Source: Ornithodoros turicata (taxonomy: Eukaryota > Arthropoda > Arachnida > Ixodida > Argasidae). From it: 64,000 nt of DNA. Below are positions 23,925 through 33,786 of this stretch, in pieces. The notes under the pieces are model-generated. The model was not told the DNA's origin. It did not search any database and saw only the letters and a program-made list of their open reading frames with translations. The translations under genes and the position numbers were made by a program. The stretch is from contig NW_026999353.1 in NCBI RefSeq assembly GCF_037126465.1, positions 806,001 through 870,000 on the forward strand, written 5' to 3'. Each line of letters begins with the position of its first letter. Position 1 is the stretch's first letter.

Positions 23925-23997
23925 GTGTCACATCCCTGCGCTGTGCCGATGAGAGCCAACTAGCTCGAAACGGCCGTCCACAGCTGGGATTGTGGCA
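23925..23997 (+). ncRNA. Hammerhead-type ribozyme, family C, core U4 changed to C
   Basis: Stem I CTGTG/CACAG with a distal helix CACATCCC/GGGATTGTG; core CCGATGAG; stem II GAGC-CAACTA-GCTC; GAAA; self-complementary stem III ACGGCCGT; cleavage triplet GTC. All helices form. The core reads CCGAUGA where CUGAUGA is required, so little or no self-cleavage is expected. The minus-strand copy at 23686-23756 has the same change. Confidence 0.7.
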
Positions 23998-24010
23998 CGC
24001 TTGATTTGTA

Positions 24011-24044
<34 letters not shown>

Positions 24045-24140
24045 CTGAGGTAAAAAAATTATCAAACGGCCACGAAATATTACAGAAGTTGCAAAAAGAG
24101 ACGCGTAAACAGATTTGCTGGGTGTCCGTGCGATGGTCGC

Positions 24141-24542
24141 ATGTGTCAAATATGTAAATTAATGCAAAGCACCCAAGTACTTAAAAGCACTAATTCTAAG
24201 TGTTCCGTCACTGGTGACTTTGACTGTAATTCACCCAACATCATTTGTGTCATTCCGTGCGACATGTGTCAAGCGCAATACGTAGGTCAGACCAAAACAT
24301 TATTTCGGATCAGGTTCAACAATCACCGGTCTGAGGTTACAAAAAAGCCAAACCTCCCGGTCTCTCACCATTTCAAACAACCAGGTGATTCACTAAATAA
24401 TGTGTCACTTCTCATTCTAGAGTCAAATTTTAGCTCAGATCGTTGCAGAGAACAACGCGAATCCTATCTCATTCACAAATTCCAGTCAACCATTAACGAA
24501 GATCTCGGAGCACTGTCAACGGTAAGAAATCTGGCCGCCTAG
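24141..24542 (+). CDS. GIY-YIG endonuclease domain of PLE copy D (C-terminal fragment)
   Basis: The 133-codon open frame has a CQICK metal-binding pair upstream, NIICVIPCDMCQAQYVGQTK (GIY-YIG core), FRIRFNNHRSEV with the catalytic Arg/His region, SHHFKQPGDSLNNVS, and REQRESYLIHKFQ with the conserved Glu. It lines up with residues 407-539 of the intact copy at 31820-33409. The RT is absent, so the piece is a 5'-truncated insertion. The first codon is internal rather than a true start. Confidence 0.85.
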   Translation: MCQICKLMQSTQVLKSTNSKCSVTGDFDCNSPNIICVIPCDMCQAQYVGQTKTLFRIRFNNHRSEVTKKPNLPVSHHFKQPGDSLNNVSLLILESNFSSDRCREQRESYLIHKFQSTINEDLGALSTVRNLAA

Positions 24543-24682
24543 TTGATCTTCTTTCTTTCGGTTCCTTTCCTTTTTTTTTTTTTTTTCTCAGCAAAGCCGA
24601 AGCAGCACTCACCCTGACCAGAAATTTTCCCTCAAAAAGGACAGGGACCAAAGGAGAATGGCCTCACCAACTGGACTAGACC

Positions 24683-24695
24683 TTCTGGAATATTC
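24683..24695 (+). promoter_or_regulatory. Heat-shock-element-like motif in PLTR
   Basis: TTCtgGAAtaTTC: three perfectly alternating units with 2-nt spacers, about 105 bp upstream of the hammerhead-like box. The same arrangement occurs at 31445-31457. Confidence 0.5.
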
Positions 24696-24946
24696 CCGTA
24701 CATGACCACCGACAACCGCCTGAGGCGAGCTTTGTAACGTGATGACTTCACATACCAAACCTATTTAAGCAATCTGTAACCGCTTGCGCATCTATTGTCC
24801 TGACGAAGACAGTGCCACTGTCGAAACGTCGAACTTGTTTCTTTATTTAACTTTTAATTTCTGCCCATCAAACGTCGCCATGCCAGTACTGTACAGCCGT
24901 ACGTGCAGCCAAAGGCTCCGGATATTTTCTTCATCTACTATATATA

Positions 24947-25156
24947 CAGGGTGTTCAAATTAAGCTTTCACTAGCACTTTGCAAATAAGCGAACAAAAGA
25001 AAACTGGTGCTATTTTTTCTGTTCCTTGAGTAAGAAGCAGGTGCTACATAATTAGCTGCACCTGTTTCTTACACAATTAGCGTAAAGTTATAATCCGGTT
25101 TCCTGTCATCGCTGTGTTTGAGTAGCGCTCGTGAAAGCTTAATTTTGAACACCCAG
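24947..25156. mobile_element. Mariner-type MITE (210 bp)
   Basis: Terminal inverted repeats of about 25 bp: CAGGGTGTTCAAATTAAGC at the left, mirrored by GCTTAATTTTGAACACCCAG at the right. It is flanked by TA on the left. It has no coding capacity. Confidence 0.8.
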
Positions 25157-25169
25157 CATATATGTTTGT

Positions 25170-25640
25170 AAGTCAAGCGTCACCATAGACAGCTGTTTCG
25201 GCTTTATTGTTCCAACGTCAGTAGTTACGCAGGCAGGCAACGTTTCAGCTTACGGCGTCAGAAGGTCACCTGGCACGTGATTCCTCCCCTCAGGGTGTGC
25301 CAACACACCACTAAAAGCCCAGTACAAAGCCGGTGTACGAGGGAAACAATAGCTACACGTATAGCATATGTTACGTGCACCCAAAGAGCTCCTGCCATTT
25401 TTTTCCCTTGTTGTACACTTGACTGGCTTCGCACTGGAGTTTCAGTGGCGTATCAGCACACCCTGACGGGAGGAATCACGTGCCACGTGACCCTCTGACG
25501 CCATCAGCTGAAACATTGTGTGCCTGCGTACTGCTGATGATGGACCAAGCAAGCTGTTCAGTACAGGCAGGGCGACGTATTACTTACAACCATATGCTGT
25601 ACGTGCAGCCAAAGGGCTCCTGCTATTTTTTCCTGTTATG
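25170..25640. repeat. Family D repeats (~227-bp period), degenerate hammerhead relatives
   Basis: The box CGTGCA-CCAAAG-GCTCCTGC-ATTTTTT recurs at 25376 and 25603, so the period is about 227 bp. Near 25495 a plus-strand string CTGACGCCATCAGCTGAAACATTGTG keeps traces of the hammerhead core but lacks the A9 purine and a proper stem II. It is related to families A-C through the shared CGTGCAGCCA box. Confidence 0.55.
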
Positions 25641-26036
25641 AATAAATAATGCGGTAATTGCCTTCAAATCTACTTTAGGGGAGAAGGGGGGAATGTGCTT
25701 ATTATTTAAAAAAATAAAAGTGAAAGGTTAGCCACCGCTACAGTGGCTGGCTATTACCAGGAAAGAAATGAAAGAAAAAGACAACAAAAGGGAAAAAAAT
25801 GAAAAGAAAACAAAGGAAAAGGAACACAAACAAGGAGAGAATTGTAGGCAAAGTAATGGAAACCACAACATCAGTTATAAGGTGCTGAATGAAGATTACA
25901 CAATTTCCTACAACGCCCATAACTTACCCATGAAATGCGCTGAAGAGCCGTAATGATCATCGTGCATGATTTCGTGTGTAACAAGGTATGTAGGAAAATA
26001 ATAGCTCCTAATCACATATTTGACGTCCGAACTCGC

Positions 26037-26192
26037 CTGGGACAGCTGTTTCTGAAGGTCACTCATTTTGTCCCCCATTACAGGAGTATTTCCAAGTTTC
26101 GATAGGGCTTCTTGTTTCAGTCTGTTGTGCTCTTTTTCCAGCGCGACGGTTTTGTCCTCTTTGCCTTGCTTCTCGAGTAGCAGTTGCAGACC
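26037..26192 (-). CDS. Coiled-coil exon (~156 nt) of an unidentified host gene
   Basis: After the acceptor GCTTCCTGCAG on the minus strand, 52 codons are open: LQLLLEKQGKEDKTVALEKE…, NRLKQEALSKLG…, KMSDLQKQLSQ. They are rich in Leu, Lys, Glu and Gln with heptad periodicity. The donor would be CAG|GCGAGT, a GC-type donor; alternatively the exon runs slightly further. It lies between the exons at 28.2 kb (upstream) and 15.6 kb (downstream), all in the same phase. Confidence 0.5.
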
Positions 26193-26563
26193 CTGCAGGA
26201 AGCAATTCCTAACTTAAACTCACGATGCTGAGTGCTGCCCCATATTTTGTCATGTTTTTCGACTACATTCCTCTCCGCAAACATGTAATTAATTCGTAAA
26301 TGCAGTGTTGTCAATCTAACTATGTAACCAAGGAACACTCCACACTCTTGTACAACATGTTTGTCGTCGGAAATCTGATCACATCATAAACAAGGTATCA
26401 CACCAAATAGGTTTTGTAGGTCGCACGTAACCTGTACATGGAATGAAACGTGTCCTATATCAGTTTTATTCAGGTAATATATATATATATATATATAGAT
26501 GCGACGTCAGCAAAACAAAACTCACCAAGCCTTGTCTTGCAATGGCATTTGCCTATGTCTCAC

Positions 26564-27474
26564 TTAAAGGAGCAGTCTAGAAGCACACAATTTTGTTTCT
26601 GTTTTTGGTCGGTATAGAATGTTAGGCGGCCGAAAACAGTTTTCCCACAATTCGTGCAACCGTAGCGAAATTGGGACGCCTGCTATAGCCCCCCGAACCT
26701 CCCGTGCGCGAAACACCCTCGTTCGCCTTCACGATAGACACGTGATGAGCGCCGCCACGCCCGTCACAATGTGACGCGAGTGGTAGGGACGCTCCTTATT
26801 GGACCTGGGATCACATGATCGAGGTGAGCAACACCGAGCAGGTCGGAGCGTCTGCTACCGCTTCGGAGACGCCATGCGTTCTCCGGCTGCGTGATGTCCG
26901 AAACGGAGGATTTGAAGGCTGTCAATGACACGGGAAGAACGAGTGGTGCAGCCTGAAATTAACTGTGTGTTGTACAGCGATACCCCAGTGCTTCCCGACA
27001 GTGTGCAGCCTCTCTAACCGTTTTCGCCACACAGTTATTTCAGTGGCTAACAGGTGGCGCCACAATACCGCCGTCATCGCTTGCTTTCTGCTACTGTGAG
27101 TTCTTAGATTGCACAGAAGCCAATAATATATTGCTCTTGTGATTGCAACCTTATTTGGTCAGGCTGCATATATGCTTTGTTTTTTTTAATAGAAAACGTC
27201 ATATAAATCTTATAGAGAAAAGAAGTCAACAAGACACAGCTCGCAATGTTCGTAGCAGACGGTTTTTCCTACCAACGAATGAGGGGGCTCTCTACCACAA
27301 ACGTCACAATAGAGTGGCTGATTTGAGAGAGTAGGTGGACAATTTTGCAAATTAATTGCGCCGCGGAGAAACAACTTTGGACAAAAATATTTTGTGGGAA
27401 TACTTTTCACGTACTGCTTTACAAGATGACAGCAGTTTTTGGCCATGTTAGATACCACTTTAACGCTCCTTTAA
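26564..27474. mobile_element. TTAA-flanked non-autonomous element
   Basis: TTAA at 26564-26567 and 27471-27474 encloses short inverted ends AGGAGC…GCTCCT. This is typical of piggyBac/Kolobok-type MITEs. No transposase frame is visible, and the short inverted repeat leaves the call uncertain. Confidence 0.4.
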
Positions 27475-28203
27475 GCCTCCTAACCAGTGTCAGGGCATCC
27501 GCGGCTCAAACATCCCGAAATCGTACCTTTGATAGCTCATTTGGGAAAGGAAAAAAATCCTCTCCCCATGTAAACCTCCCGTAGGACCCCTCCTGAAACA
27601 TTTATTTCTGGTTGCGCTATCTGTTCATAACGGCCAGATGCATGTCTGTGACAGTGACATCCGCAGAGCGTAAGCCATCAGCAAAGGGATGGGATTCTGA
27701 AGCAACGGTGTTAAAATTGTCCGAATTCTAGGAATCGGAGGTTATGCCTTCGATTCTCACTGGCGGCCCTTTGGTACCAACCGCCGGTAGTTAATAAAAA
27801 AACGCAACTGGCTACTGTGCGCCTTAGTCGCGTGCTTTGCATTGTTTGTTTCATTAGCACCAGATCATGGCTCACCTAAAACTGTCACCATGGCTGTTTC
27901 ATGAAATACGTGACGAGCTGCACGGCCCAATGAAAATGACATTCGTTCGTTCGCCACACTGAGCACTGTAGTGTGGCAGAATGAAATTCTACCAAAGGTT
28001 GTTTCAATATTCTTCCTTCTGTGCCCGGCATTTCTGTTTTCCGAGAAATTTGTCACACAGACTTCAAGCACTACTAAATCTAGGCTTATTCATTCGCCGT
28101 ACGAGGATCTGTCTATGTTCGTAGACCGATGATTGCCACTGTCGCTTTGTGTTCACCAATCGTCGGAAACAGAAGCGATGCGTGGAATGATGTTGCAACT
28201 TAC

Positions 28204-28275
28204 GTCTGCCATGGCTGATTCATACTCATGGTCAATATTCTTCAGGACCTTCTGGTTGTGGACGTACGCAGCTTG
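28204..28275 (-). CDS. Short coiled-coil exon (72-75 nt)
   Basis: Minus-strand acceptor TTTTACATGAGCAG (or 3 nt earlier, NAGNAG-like), 24-25 codons (QAAYVHNQKVLKNIDHEYES…MAD) and a perfect donor GAC|GTAAGT. It is phase 0. It is the next exon upstream of 26037-26192 in the putative gene. Confidence 0.5.
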
Positions 28276-28284
28276 CTGCTCATG

Positions 28285-30299
28285 TAAAAGAAACAATAAA
28301 ACACAGTTTGGTTACGAATGTTTTCAGCACATGTGTGGCAAATAAACTAGATTAATACTGATTATATTATAAACCACGTGTGCTACTTGTCGTACGTCTC
28401 CCTATAGTTGGATTTCAGCGGGAGAGCAGTACAGACCAACGTCTATTTCTGTTGTTCATCCTTTCCACACTCTCTAATGCACTTCCAAATCCGTCACGCT
28501 CATTGGCAGGATGTTCTCAACCTGTCACGTCTTTTTTACCCTCCCTTAAGGAGAGCTATCCTCTATATATCTCCTACTTCCCACCACTTCTCATACATTG
28601 CTAGGACACTTTATACACCTGTTCGCTTTTGGGACAACCACCTCCACCCCTCGATTGGATTAAGTCATTTATTGAGGGGCACTGCTCACCCGTTTTTTTT
28701 CTGTATTTTTTTTTTTTTTTTTGCTGTGATTAAGAAAAATGATGTTGGAAGCCACTTAGATTGCGTGCGAGCATTGAGGAGCAGCTTATTTTCCGCCGTA
28801 TATGCATGCATGCGAATTTGTCACGAAAAAGATACCTGCCTAGACAGCTGAACAAACAGTTGGGCTACGATTAACAGGACTCCGTTTCCCGCTATCCACC
28901 GTCTTTCTTTGCAATATCGATCTGTGACGGGTTGCTCTTTCGATGTTTAACTAAAATCACAACCACACTCTGAAACTAAGGTGTAATTACCGGTTTAACT
29001 ACATATTAGCCACCGTTATTAAAACTACTTTGCAACCTCATCGGTTTCGAAGATTTCCAAGCAGATCCGAGCAGGTCGAGTGCGGACACGGTGAGAGCAT
29101 AGCCACCTATATTCGAGAATGCTTGTTCAACGGTGCCGAGATGAGACAGAGCCGCCCGAGCCACCTGTTTCTGGCGCCGTCCGCAAGACGCGCTTCCTGC
29201 CTAGAATACCGCCCAACGATCACCGTGATTTTTTACCAGCGATATTGCAGCGCGACAACCGTTTTAAGTGGCATATTAAATACATTTTAATCCTGTAACA
29301 CGAACTAAGGCTTACGATAGTTAGCTGATAAGATGTGTAAAAAATTGTGCAAAATCGTATAAAAATGAATAATGATCGCCATCCCGTACTAGGGGTCGTA
29401 GTCCGTCTGTCCAGTGTACGAGGGAGACACTCAACAAAGCCCAGCTTACCAGAAGACAGCAAGGTTTATTACATCTTACCGACTGCCAGACCAACCGCTC
29501 AGCCTGATACCCCACGGCAAAACAGCCCCGGCAAAATCGATCCCTCCGCTTTTATTAGGTTCAGCGGAGGCCACACTTCCAATAGGAACAGGTGGCGCGC
29601 CTTGCCACTACAGGTAAACAACATAAGCAGGATAAGTCCCAGAGCGGGTGTCATATCCAAGTGCCGGCGATAACGTCCCCCCCAATTGATAATACAGAAA
29701 AACACACGCCAAGTGCATCATTTTTGAGGCTGTTTAATGACGAAGGGCGCGAGCGTGGGGATCGCATAAAAAAAAGAAAGAAAGAAGATGGGTTTCGTGG
29801 CAGTAACACTCTACTCGCACGAGTCAGTTTTCTTCCGGCTGGCACTCAGGCGGCAGCTAACGTCAGCGCTCACTGGCACCACATAACCGGCGCTCTTCCT
29901 CGCGTCACCAGTTTCTGATCTCCGGAGCGGCAGTAAGAGGATGTCTTGTCCTCCCGGCACAGATCCTCGCCCTCTACTGCCGACAGAAGGAGAAGCTCAC
30001 GCCGCGGATATGGATCGCGTTTGCTTTTTATTTCATCAGGTTGCTGCGCATGTGTCCCATACAACTGCATTCACTGTACTGTGGCCAATTCTGAATTGGA
30101 ACGCCAACGATGCTTTGCTTTACCCCGAATAAGTACAACGCCACACCGCCGCAGCAGCATCGGAGCAATTATGCGATGTATACTTGAATGCCTACAATGC
30201 AGTGTCGCATACGATGCTTATTATATTATAGGATTATATACGGCATATGTAGGACATATATATATATAAGTGAAATAATAAGACTTGGACTACAGATTA
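28285..30299. other. No gene recognised; possible old LTR-like stretch at 29390-29550
   Basis: On the minus strand an AATAAA followed by CTTGCTGTC…GTGTCTCCCTCGTACACTGG looks like the end of a solo LTR, but I cannot find its other edge. The remainder shows no supported gene. Confidence 0.3.
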
Positions 30300-30424
30300 C
30301 AGGAACGTTAACAAAAACTAATTTATTTAATGGGCAATTTAACACACAGATTAAAAAAAGAATAGTCGACGTTTCGACAGTGGTACTGTCTTCGTCAGGA
30401 CAAAAGAGGTACAAGGGTTGCATA
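30300..30424 (-). repeat. PLTR fragment, minus orientation, joined to family A repeats
   Basis: On the minus strand it reads CAACCCTTGTAC…CTGACGAAGACAG…CGAAACGTCGAC…TTAAATTGCC, matching 31535-31625. Its upstream edge is fused directly to the hammerhead repeats at 30425. Confidence 0.75.
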
Positions 30425-30938
30425 TTGCAGAGACGTCAATGTTCCACGGTGACAGCGCCCCCTGTAGAGGCCGCAGTGCAAGCCAGCAAGTACACATACA
30501 AAAAGGAATAGTAGCTAATGCTCTATGGCTGCACGTTGAGCATATGTTTACAATTTGATCGTGCACTCCCAGCCGAGTACAGCTGTTTCGTCCTACTTGG
30601 GACTCATCAGCCCGGCGTAGGGAAGTGACACGATCTTGCGTCGGCACTAACAGTGCGTCTCGGCGAGACGTCAATGTTCCACGGTGGCATCGCCACCTGT
30701 GGAGGCCGCAGTGCAAGCCAGCAAGTACACATACAAAAAGGAATAGTAGCTAATGCTCTATGGCTGCAGGTTGAGCATATGTTTACAATTTGATCGTGCA
30801 CTTCCAGCCGAGTACAGCTGTTTCGTCCTACTTGGGACTCATCAGCCCTGCGTAGGGAAGTGACACGATCTTGGGTCGGCACTAACAGCGCGTCTCGGCG
30901 AGACGTCAATGTTCCACGGTGACAGCGCCACCTGTGGA

Positions 30939-30941
<3 letters not shown>
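30425..30941 (-). repeat. Hammerhead repeat family A, minus-oriented array (about 2.2 units)
   Basis: The 235-bp unit occurs twice plus a short third piece. Ribozyme modules lie near 30575-30640 and 30808-30873 on the minus strand (core CTGATGAGTCCCAAGTAGGAC). The array ends in (TA)n at the same point of the unit, TATACTCCACAGGTGGCG, at which the big plus array starts at 33787. Confidence 0.85.

Positions 30942-30991
<50 letters not shown>
30938..30991. repeat. (AT)n microsatellite
   Basis: Uninterrupted AT dinucleotides at the edge of the family A array. Confidence 0.95.
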
Positions 30992-30992
<1 letters not shown>

Positions 30993-30999
30993 CGAAACG

Positions 31000-31155
31000 A
31001 AAGGGGACACAGCGACGGATTTGAGGTGTTAATAGAATACAAACAAAGGTTTATTTTACATAATTAGAACATTATTTTGGAAATGGTGAAGCGTCGACGT
31101 TTCGGAGGGAAGCTCCTCCTTCTTCGGGACAGGGTCCCGAAGAAGGAGGAGCTTC
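31000..31155. repeat. PLTR end and palindrome
   Basis: A minus-orientation PLTR end (box GTCGACGTTTCGGAGGGAAG) meets its mirror. GAAGCTCCTCCTTCTTCGGGA and its complement are separated by a few bases, forming a ~47-nt hairpin (31107-31155). The arrangement parallels the inverted PLTR pair at 23245-23582. Confidence 0.75.
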
Positions 31156-31625
31156 ATTCATGAGCATTCAATAAATGACGTTGCCCTTTTTATTCTTCAA
31201 TCAAATTTTAGCTCCGATAGAGGCAGGGAACAACGCGAGTCTTACCTCATTTACAAATTCCAATCAATCATTAGCGAAGATCCCGGTGTACTTTCAACAG
31301 TAAGGAATCTGATCGCCTAGATGGGATATACTTCCCATTTTTTTCCTTTTATTTTTTTTTTCTTTTCAGCTATGGCCTCAGTACAGCTCACCCTGAGCTG
31401 GCTCCCCAAGAAAGATGACATCACCACCCGGACTTGACCTTGCGGAATGTTCCAGAATATGACTCAGACAACTGCCACGTGGCATACTTGCACCGACTGT
31501 GACGTCACCCAGGAAACCTATTTAGCCAATATGCAACCCTTGTACGTCTTTTATCCTGACGAAGACAGTGCCACTGTCGAAACGTCGACCATTCTTTTTT
31601 TTTAATCTATGTGTTAAATTGCCAT
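31156..31625 (+). mobile_element. PLE copy E, 3' end with PLTR
   Basis: The last ~50 codons of a GIY-YIG frame (VALFILQSNFSS, REQRESYLIYKFQ, then stop near 31320) are followed by a T-rich UTR and a PLTR. The PLTR holds a heat-shock-element-like motif (31445-31457), a TATA-like CTATTTAG (about 31519) and CTGACGAAG…CGAAACGTCGACC (31556-31590). It lies head-to-tail upstream of copy F, the usual tandem PLE layout. Confidence 0.8.
31445..31457 (+). promoter_or_regulatory. Heat-shock-element-like motif in PLTR of copy E
   Basis: GAAtgTTCcaGAA: three perfect alternating units, with a near-match fourth unit upstream. It sits about 100 bp ahead of the CTGACGAAG box, the same spacing as in copy D. Confidence 0.5.
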
Positions 31626-31818
31626 TAAATAAGTGTTAGCAGTTCGGTGAGGACAGTAGGATCATACGGCTGGTCAGGTTGATTTTTGTATGCTGAAACG
31701 GCCGCTGCTATACCATCTGCGTGGGGAATATTAGTGTAAAGGGACGTGACGTCTAACGTTGCCAAGAGACAGCTTGAGGGAACGGTTACTTGCGATACAG
31801 TTTGAAGGAAATGGTTGG
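31626..31818 (-). repeat. Inverted duplication of part of the copy F RT
   Basis: It is identical by eye to the reverse complement of about 31979-32165 (TFLDVTS/TNIPHADGI region). It directly abuts the 5'-truncated copy F, so the first ~10 codons of the apparent frame at 31790 come from the inverted piece. Confidence 0.9.
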
Positions 31819-31819
31819 T

Positions 31820-33409
31820 ATCTGCCGATTTTACATGCTCCCTAAGATACATAAACCAGGCAATCCCGGAAGACCAATTGTGTCCAGTAACGGTACCGCT
31901 ACAGAAAATATATCGTCCTTCGTCGATCACGTTCTCAAGTCTATCCACCCTAAATTACCTTCCTACGTCAAAGATGCCAACCATTTCCTTCAAACTGTAT
32001 CGCAAGTAACCGTTCCCTCAAGCTGTCTCTTGGCAACGTTAGACGTCACGTCCCTTTACACTAATATTCCCCACGCAGATGGTATAGCAGCGGCCGTTTC
32101 AGCATACAAAAATCAACCTGACCAGCCGTATGATCCTACTGTCCTCACCGAACTGCTAACACTTATTTTGACCTCCAATAACTTTGAATTTGATAACAAG
32201 CACTATCTGCAAGTTAACGGGACAGCTATGGGCACAAGAATGGCCCCCAACTATGCAAATATCTTCATGGCATCCCTGGAGGAAACATTTCTCGAATGTT
32301 CCGTATTGAAACCACTTGTGTACAAGAGATTTTTAGATGATATTTTTATCATATGGCCTCATTCTGAAAGCGACCTTCTCACGTTCATCAACCGGTTCAA
32401 CCAAATTCACCCTAACATTCAATTTACCTCCCACTACTCCGCCTCCACTGTTACCTTCTTGGATGTGGAAGTCAAGTTACAAAACGGCGGTATCTCAACC
32501 AACTTATACCGGAAGCCTACAGATGCTCAGCAGTACTTATCGTTCCGCAGTTGCCATCCAAGGCATACTAAGTTAGCCATACCTTATAGTCAGGCATTGC
32601 GCTACCGCAGAATATGCACTAACGATGCCGAACTAGACAACCATCTCCAACGACTAGAACAAACCTTCATTGATCGTGAATACCCGGGCAAACTTGTTAA
32701 AGACGCTATAGCCAGAGCAAGATCCACGGATCGCCAACAATTGCTCCAAAGATCTCCTCGAGCCAATGGAAATTCTGCAGTAAATCTCACTGTCACATTC
32801 AATGGCAGCGTCCCTAACATTAGCCGGATACTCAACCGCCACTACACAATTCTTTCACAATCTGATCGGATGAAGGAAATATTCTCACAGCCACCGCGCG
32901 TAAGTTATCGCCGGGCGCGGAACATTCAAGACAGACTAGTCAATGCCAAAATTAACAAACTTCCAGAAAATAACATTGGTTGCCACCCTTGTAATGCAAC
33001 TAGATGCCAAATTTGTAAATCAATGCAAGCCGCTAACTCTGCAGAAAGTACCAATTCTAATTACCGGGTCAACATTAATGGCGACTTTAACTGTAATTCT
33101 TCCGATGTTGTCTATCTTCTTCAATGCAATGAATGCAACGCCCAATATATCGGACAGACAGCTACTTCATTTAGAACGCGATTCAATAACCACAAATCTG
33201 ACGTCGCGAAGAAACCTAATCTGCCAGTGTCGCGCCATTTCAGTAAACCAGGACACTCAATCACCAATATATCTATTTTCATCCTGCAGTCAGGCTTTCT
33301 TTCCCAGCGGCTCAGGGAACAGCGCGAGTCTTATCTCATTCATAAATTCCAGTGTCAGATAAACGAAGATCCAGGAATCCTTAATACTATTCGCAACCTG
33401 CGTTCCTAA
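31820..33409 (+). CDS. PLE copy F: reverse transcriptase + GIY-YIG endonuclease, open frame
   Basis: About 530 codons are uninterrupted. Residues are numbered from the ATG at 31790, whose first ten codons derive from the inverted duplication. Order: FYMLPKIHKPGNPGRPIVSS (14-33), LDVTSLYTNIPH with palm Asp (84-95), NGTAMGTRMAPNYANIFM (143-160), catalytic FLDDIFIIW (181-189), thumb blocks, Cys pairs CHPCNATRCQIC (398-409), GIY-YIG core VVYLLQCNECNAQYIGQT (440-457), R/H region FRTRFNNHKSD (461-471) and Glu in REQRESYLIHKFQ (509-521). It would nick DNA and copy PLE RNA by target-primed reverse transcription. It lacks the N-terminal third of a full PLE, so this copy is 5'-truncated. It could still in principle supply an active core if expressed. 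Confidence 0.9.
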   Translation: MCRFYMLPKIHKPGNPGRPIVSSNGTATENISSFVDHVLKSIHPKLPSYVKDANHFLQTVSQVTVPSSCLLATLDVTSLYTNIPHADGIAAAVSAYKNQPDQPYDPTVLTELLTLILTSNNFEFDNKHYLQVNGTAMGTRMAPNYANIFMASLEETFLECSVLKPLVYKRFLDDIFIIWPHSESDLLTFINRFNQIHPNIQFTSHYSASTVTFLDVEVKLQNGGISTNLYRKPTDAQQYLSFRSCHPRHTKLAIPYSQALRYRRICTNDAELDNHLQRLEQTFIDREYPGKLVKDAIARARSTDRQQLLQRSPRANGNSAVNLTVTFNGSVPNISRILNRHYTILSQSDRMKEIFSQPPRVSYRRARNIQDRLVNAKINKLPENNIGCHPCNATRCQICKSMQAANSAESTNSNYRVNINGDFNCNSSDVVYLLQCNECNAQYIGQTATSFRTRFNNHKSDVAKKPNLPVSRHFSKPGHSITNISIFILQSGFLSQRLREQRESYLIHKFQCQINEDPGILNTIRNLRS

Positions 33410-33660
33410 TCCAGCACAATACATACGCTCTTTTGTCTCTTTTTCAGGCTCACGGGTATTTCCTCAATGTCCTGCTGCACAGACCTGGTCATTCCCTTTT
33501 CACTTAGTCACCAACCTATGTTAGTCATGACAAAAGCGCATGCGCTGCTCTCTTTCCCTTGTACATAACCCTCTCCCATATATAAAGCTTCTTCTTGTCA
33601 CCAAACCCCAGTCCCGTCGAGGGCAGCGCTGACTGCCGAAACGTCGACCCCTATCCCTAT
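33410..33660 (+). promoter_or_regulatory. 3' UTR and PLTR of PLE copy F
   Basis: It contains a TATA-like CATATATAAAG (about 33579), then GTCGAGGGCAGCGCTGACTGCCGAAACGTCGACC (a degenerate form of the CTGANGA-stem-GAAACGTC box) and AATAAA at about 33667. It probably combines the 3' end of copy F with promoter elements for a downstream tandem copy. Confidence 0.6.
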
Positions 33661-33786
33661 ATGTGTTAATAAACTCCCCTTTGTCTTTTCCTGTAAGCTC
33701 TTTGTCGTCTTCTGATTGTTCCTGCTTATTTCATTCTCGTGGTCAACCGCCCTCTCAAGCTTCTATTCTCTCTCTATATATATATA

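Larger units (their letters stand above)
23640..24015. repeat. Hammerhead repeat family C (~239-bp period, inverted junction)
   Basis: Two repeat starts (GCTCCATGGCTGCACG at 23644 and 23883) give a period of about 239 bp. Hammerhead-like modules lie at 23686-23756 (minus) and 23925-23997 (plus). The second unit switches orientation at the edge of its ribozyme. The flank GCATATGTTTACAAA and box CGTGCAGCCATGGAGC are shared with family A. Confidence 0.75.
24060..24880 (+). mobile_element. PLE copy D, 3' end with PLTR
   Basis: Endonuclease-coding end, 3' UTR with T-tract, then a PLTR with a heat-shock-element-like motif (24683-24695), a TATA-like TATTTAAG (about 24762) and a CTGACGAAG…CGAAACGTCGA box (24800-24832). 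The order matches the copy at 31155-31625. Confidence 0.8.

Noticed and set aside
23576..24040. CRISPR-like repetition around the AT-rich stretches
   Set aside because: The repeats are (AT)n microsatellites and inverted hammerhead units; there is no repeat-spacer periodicity.
25738..25960. Phe-rich and Lys-rich frames on opposite strands
   Set aside because: Low-complexity AAAG-rich tract; no conserved pattern.
29390..29920. Solo LTR
   Set aside because: An AATAAA-plus-downstream pattern exists on the minus strand, but neither TG…CA edges nor a target duplication could be located.
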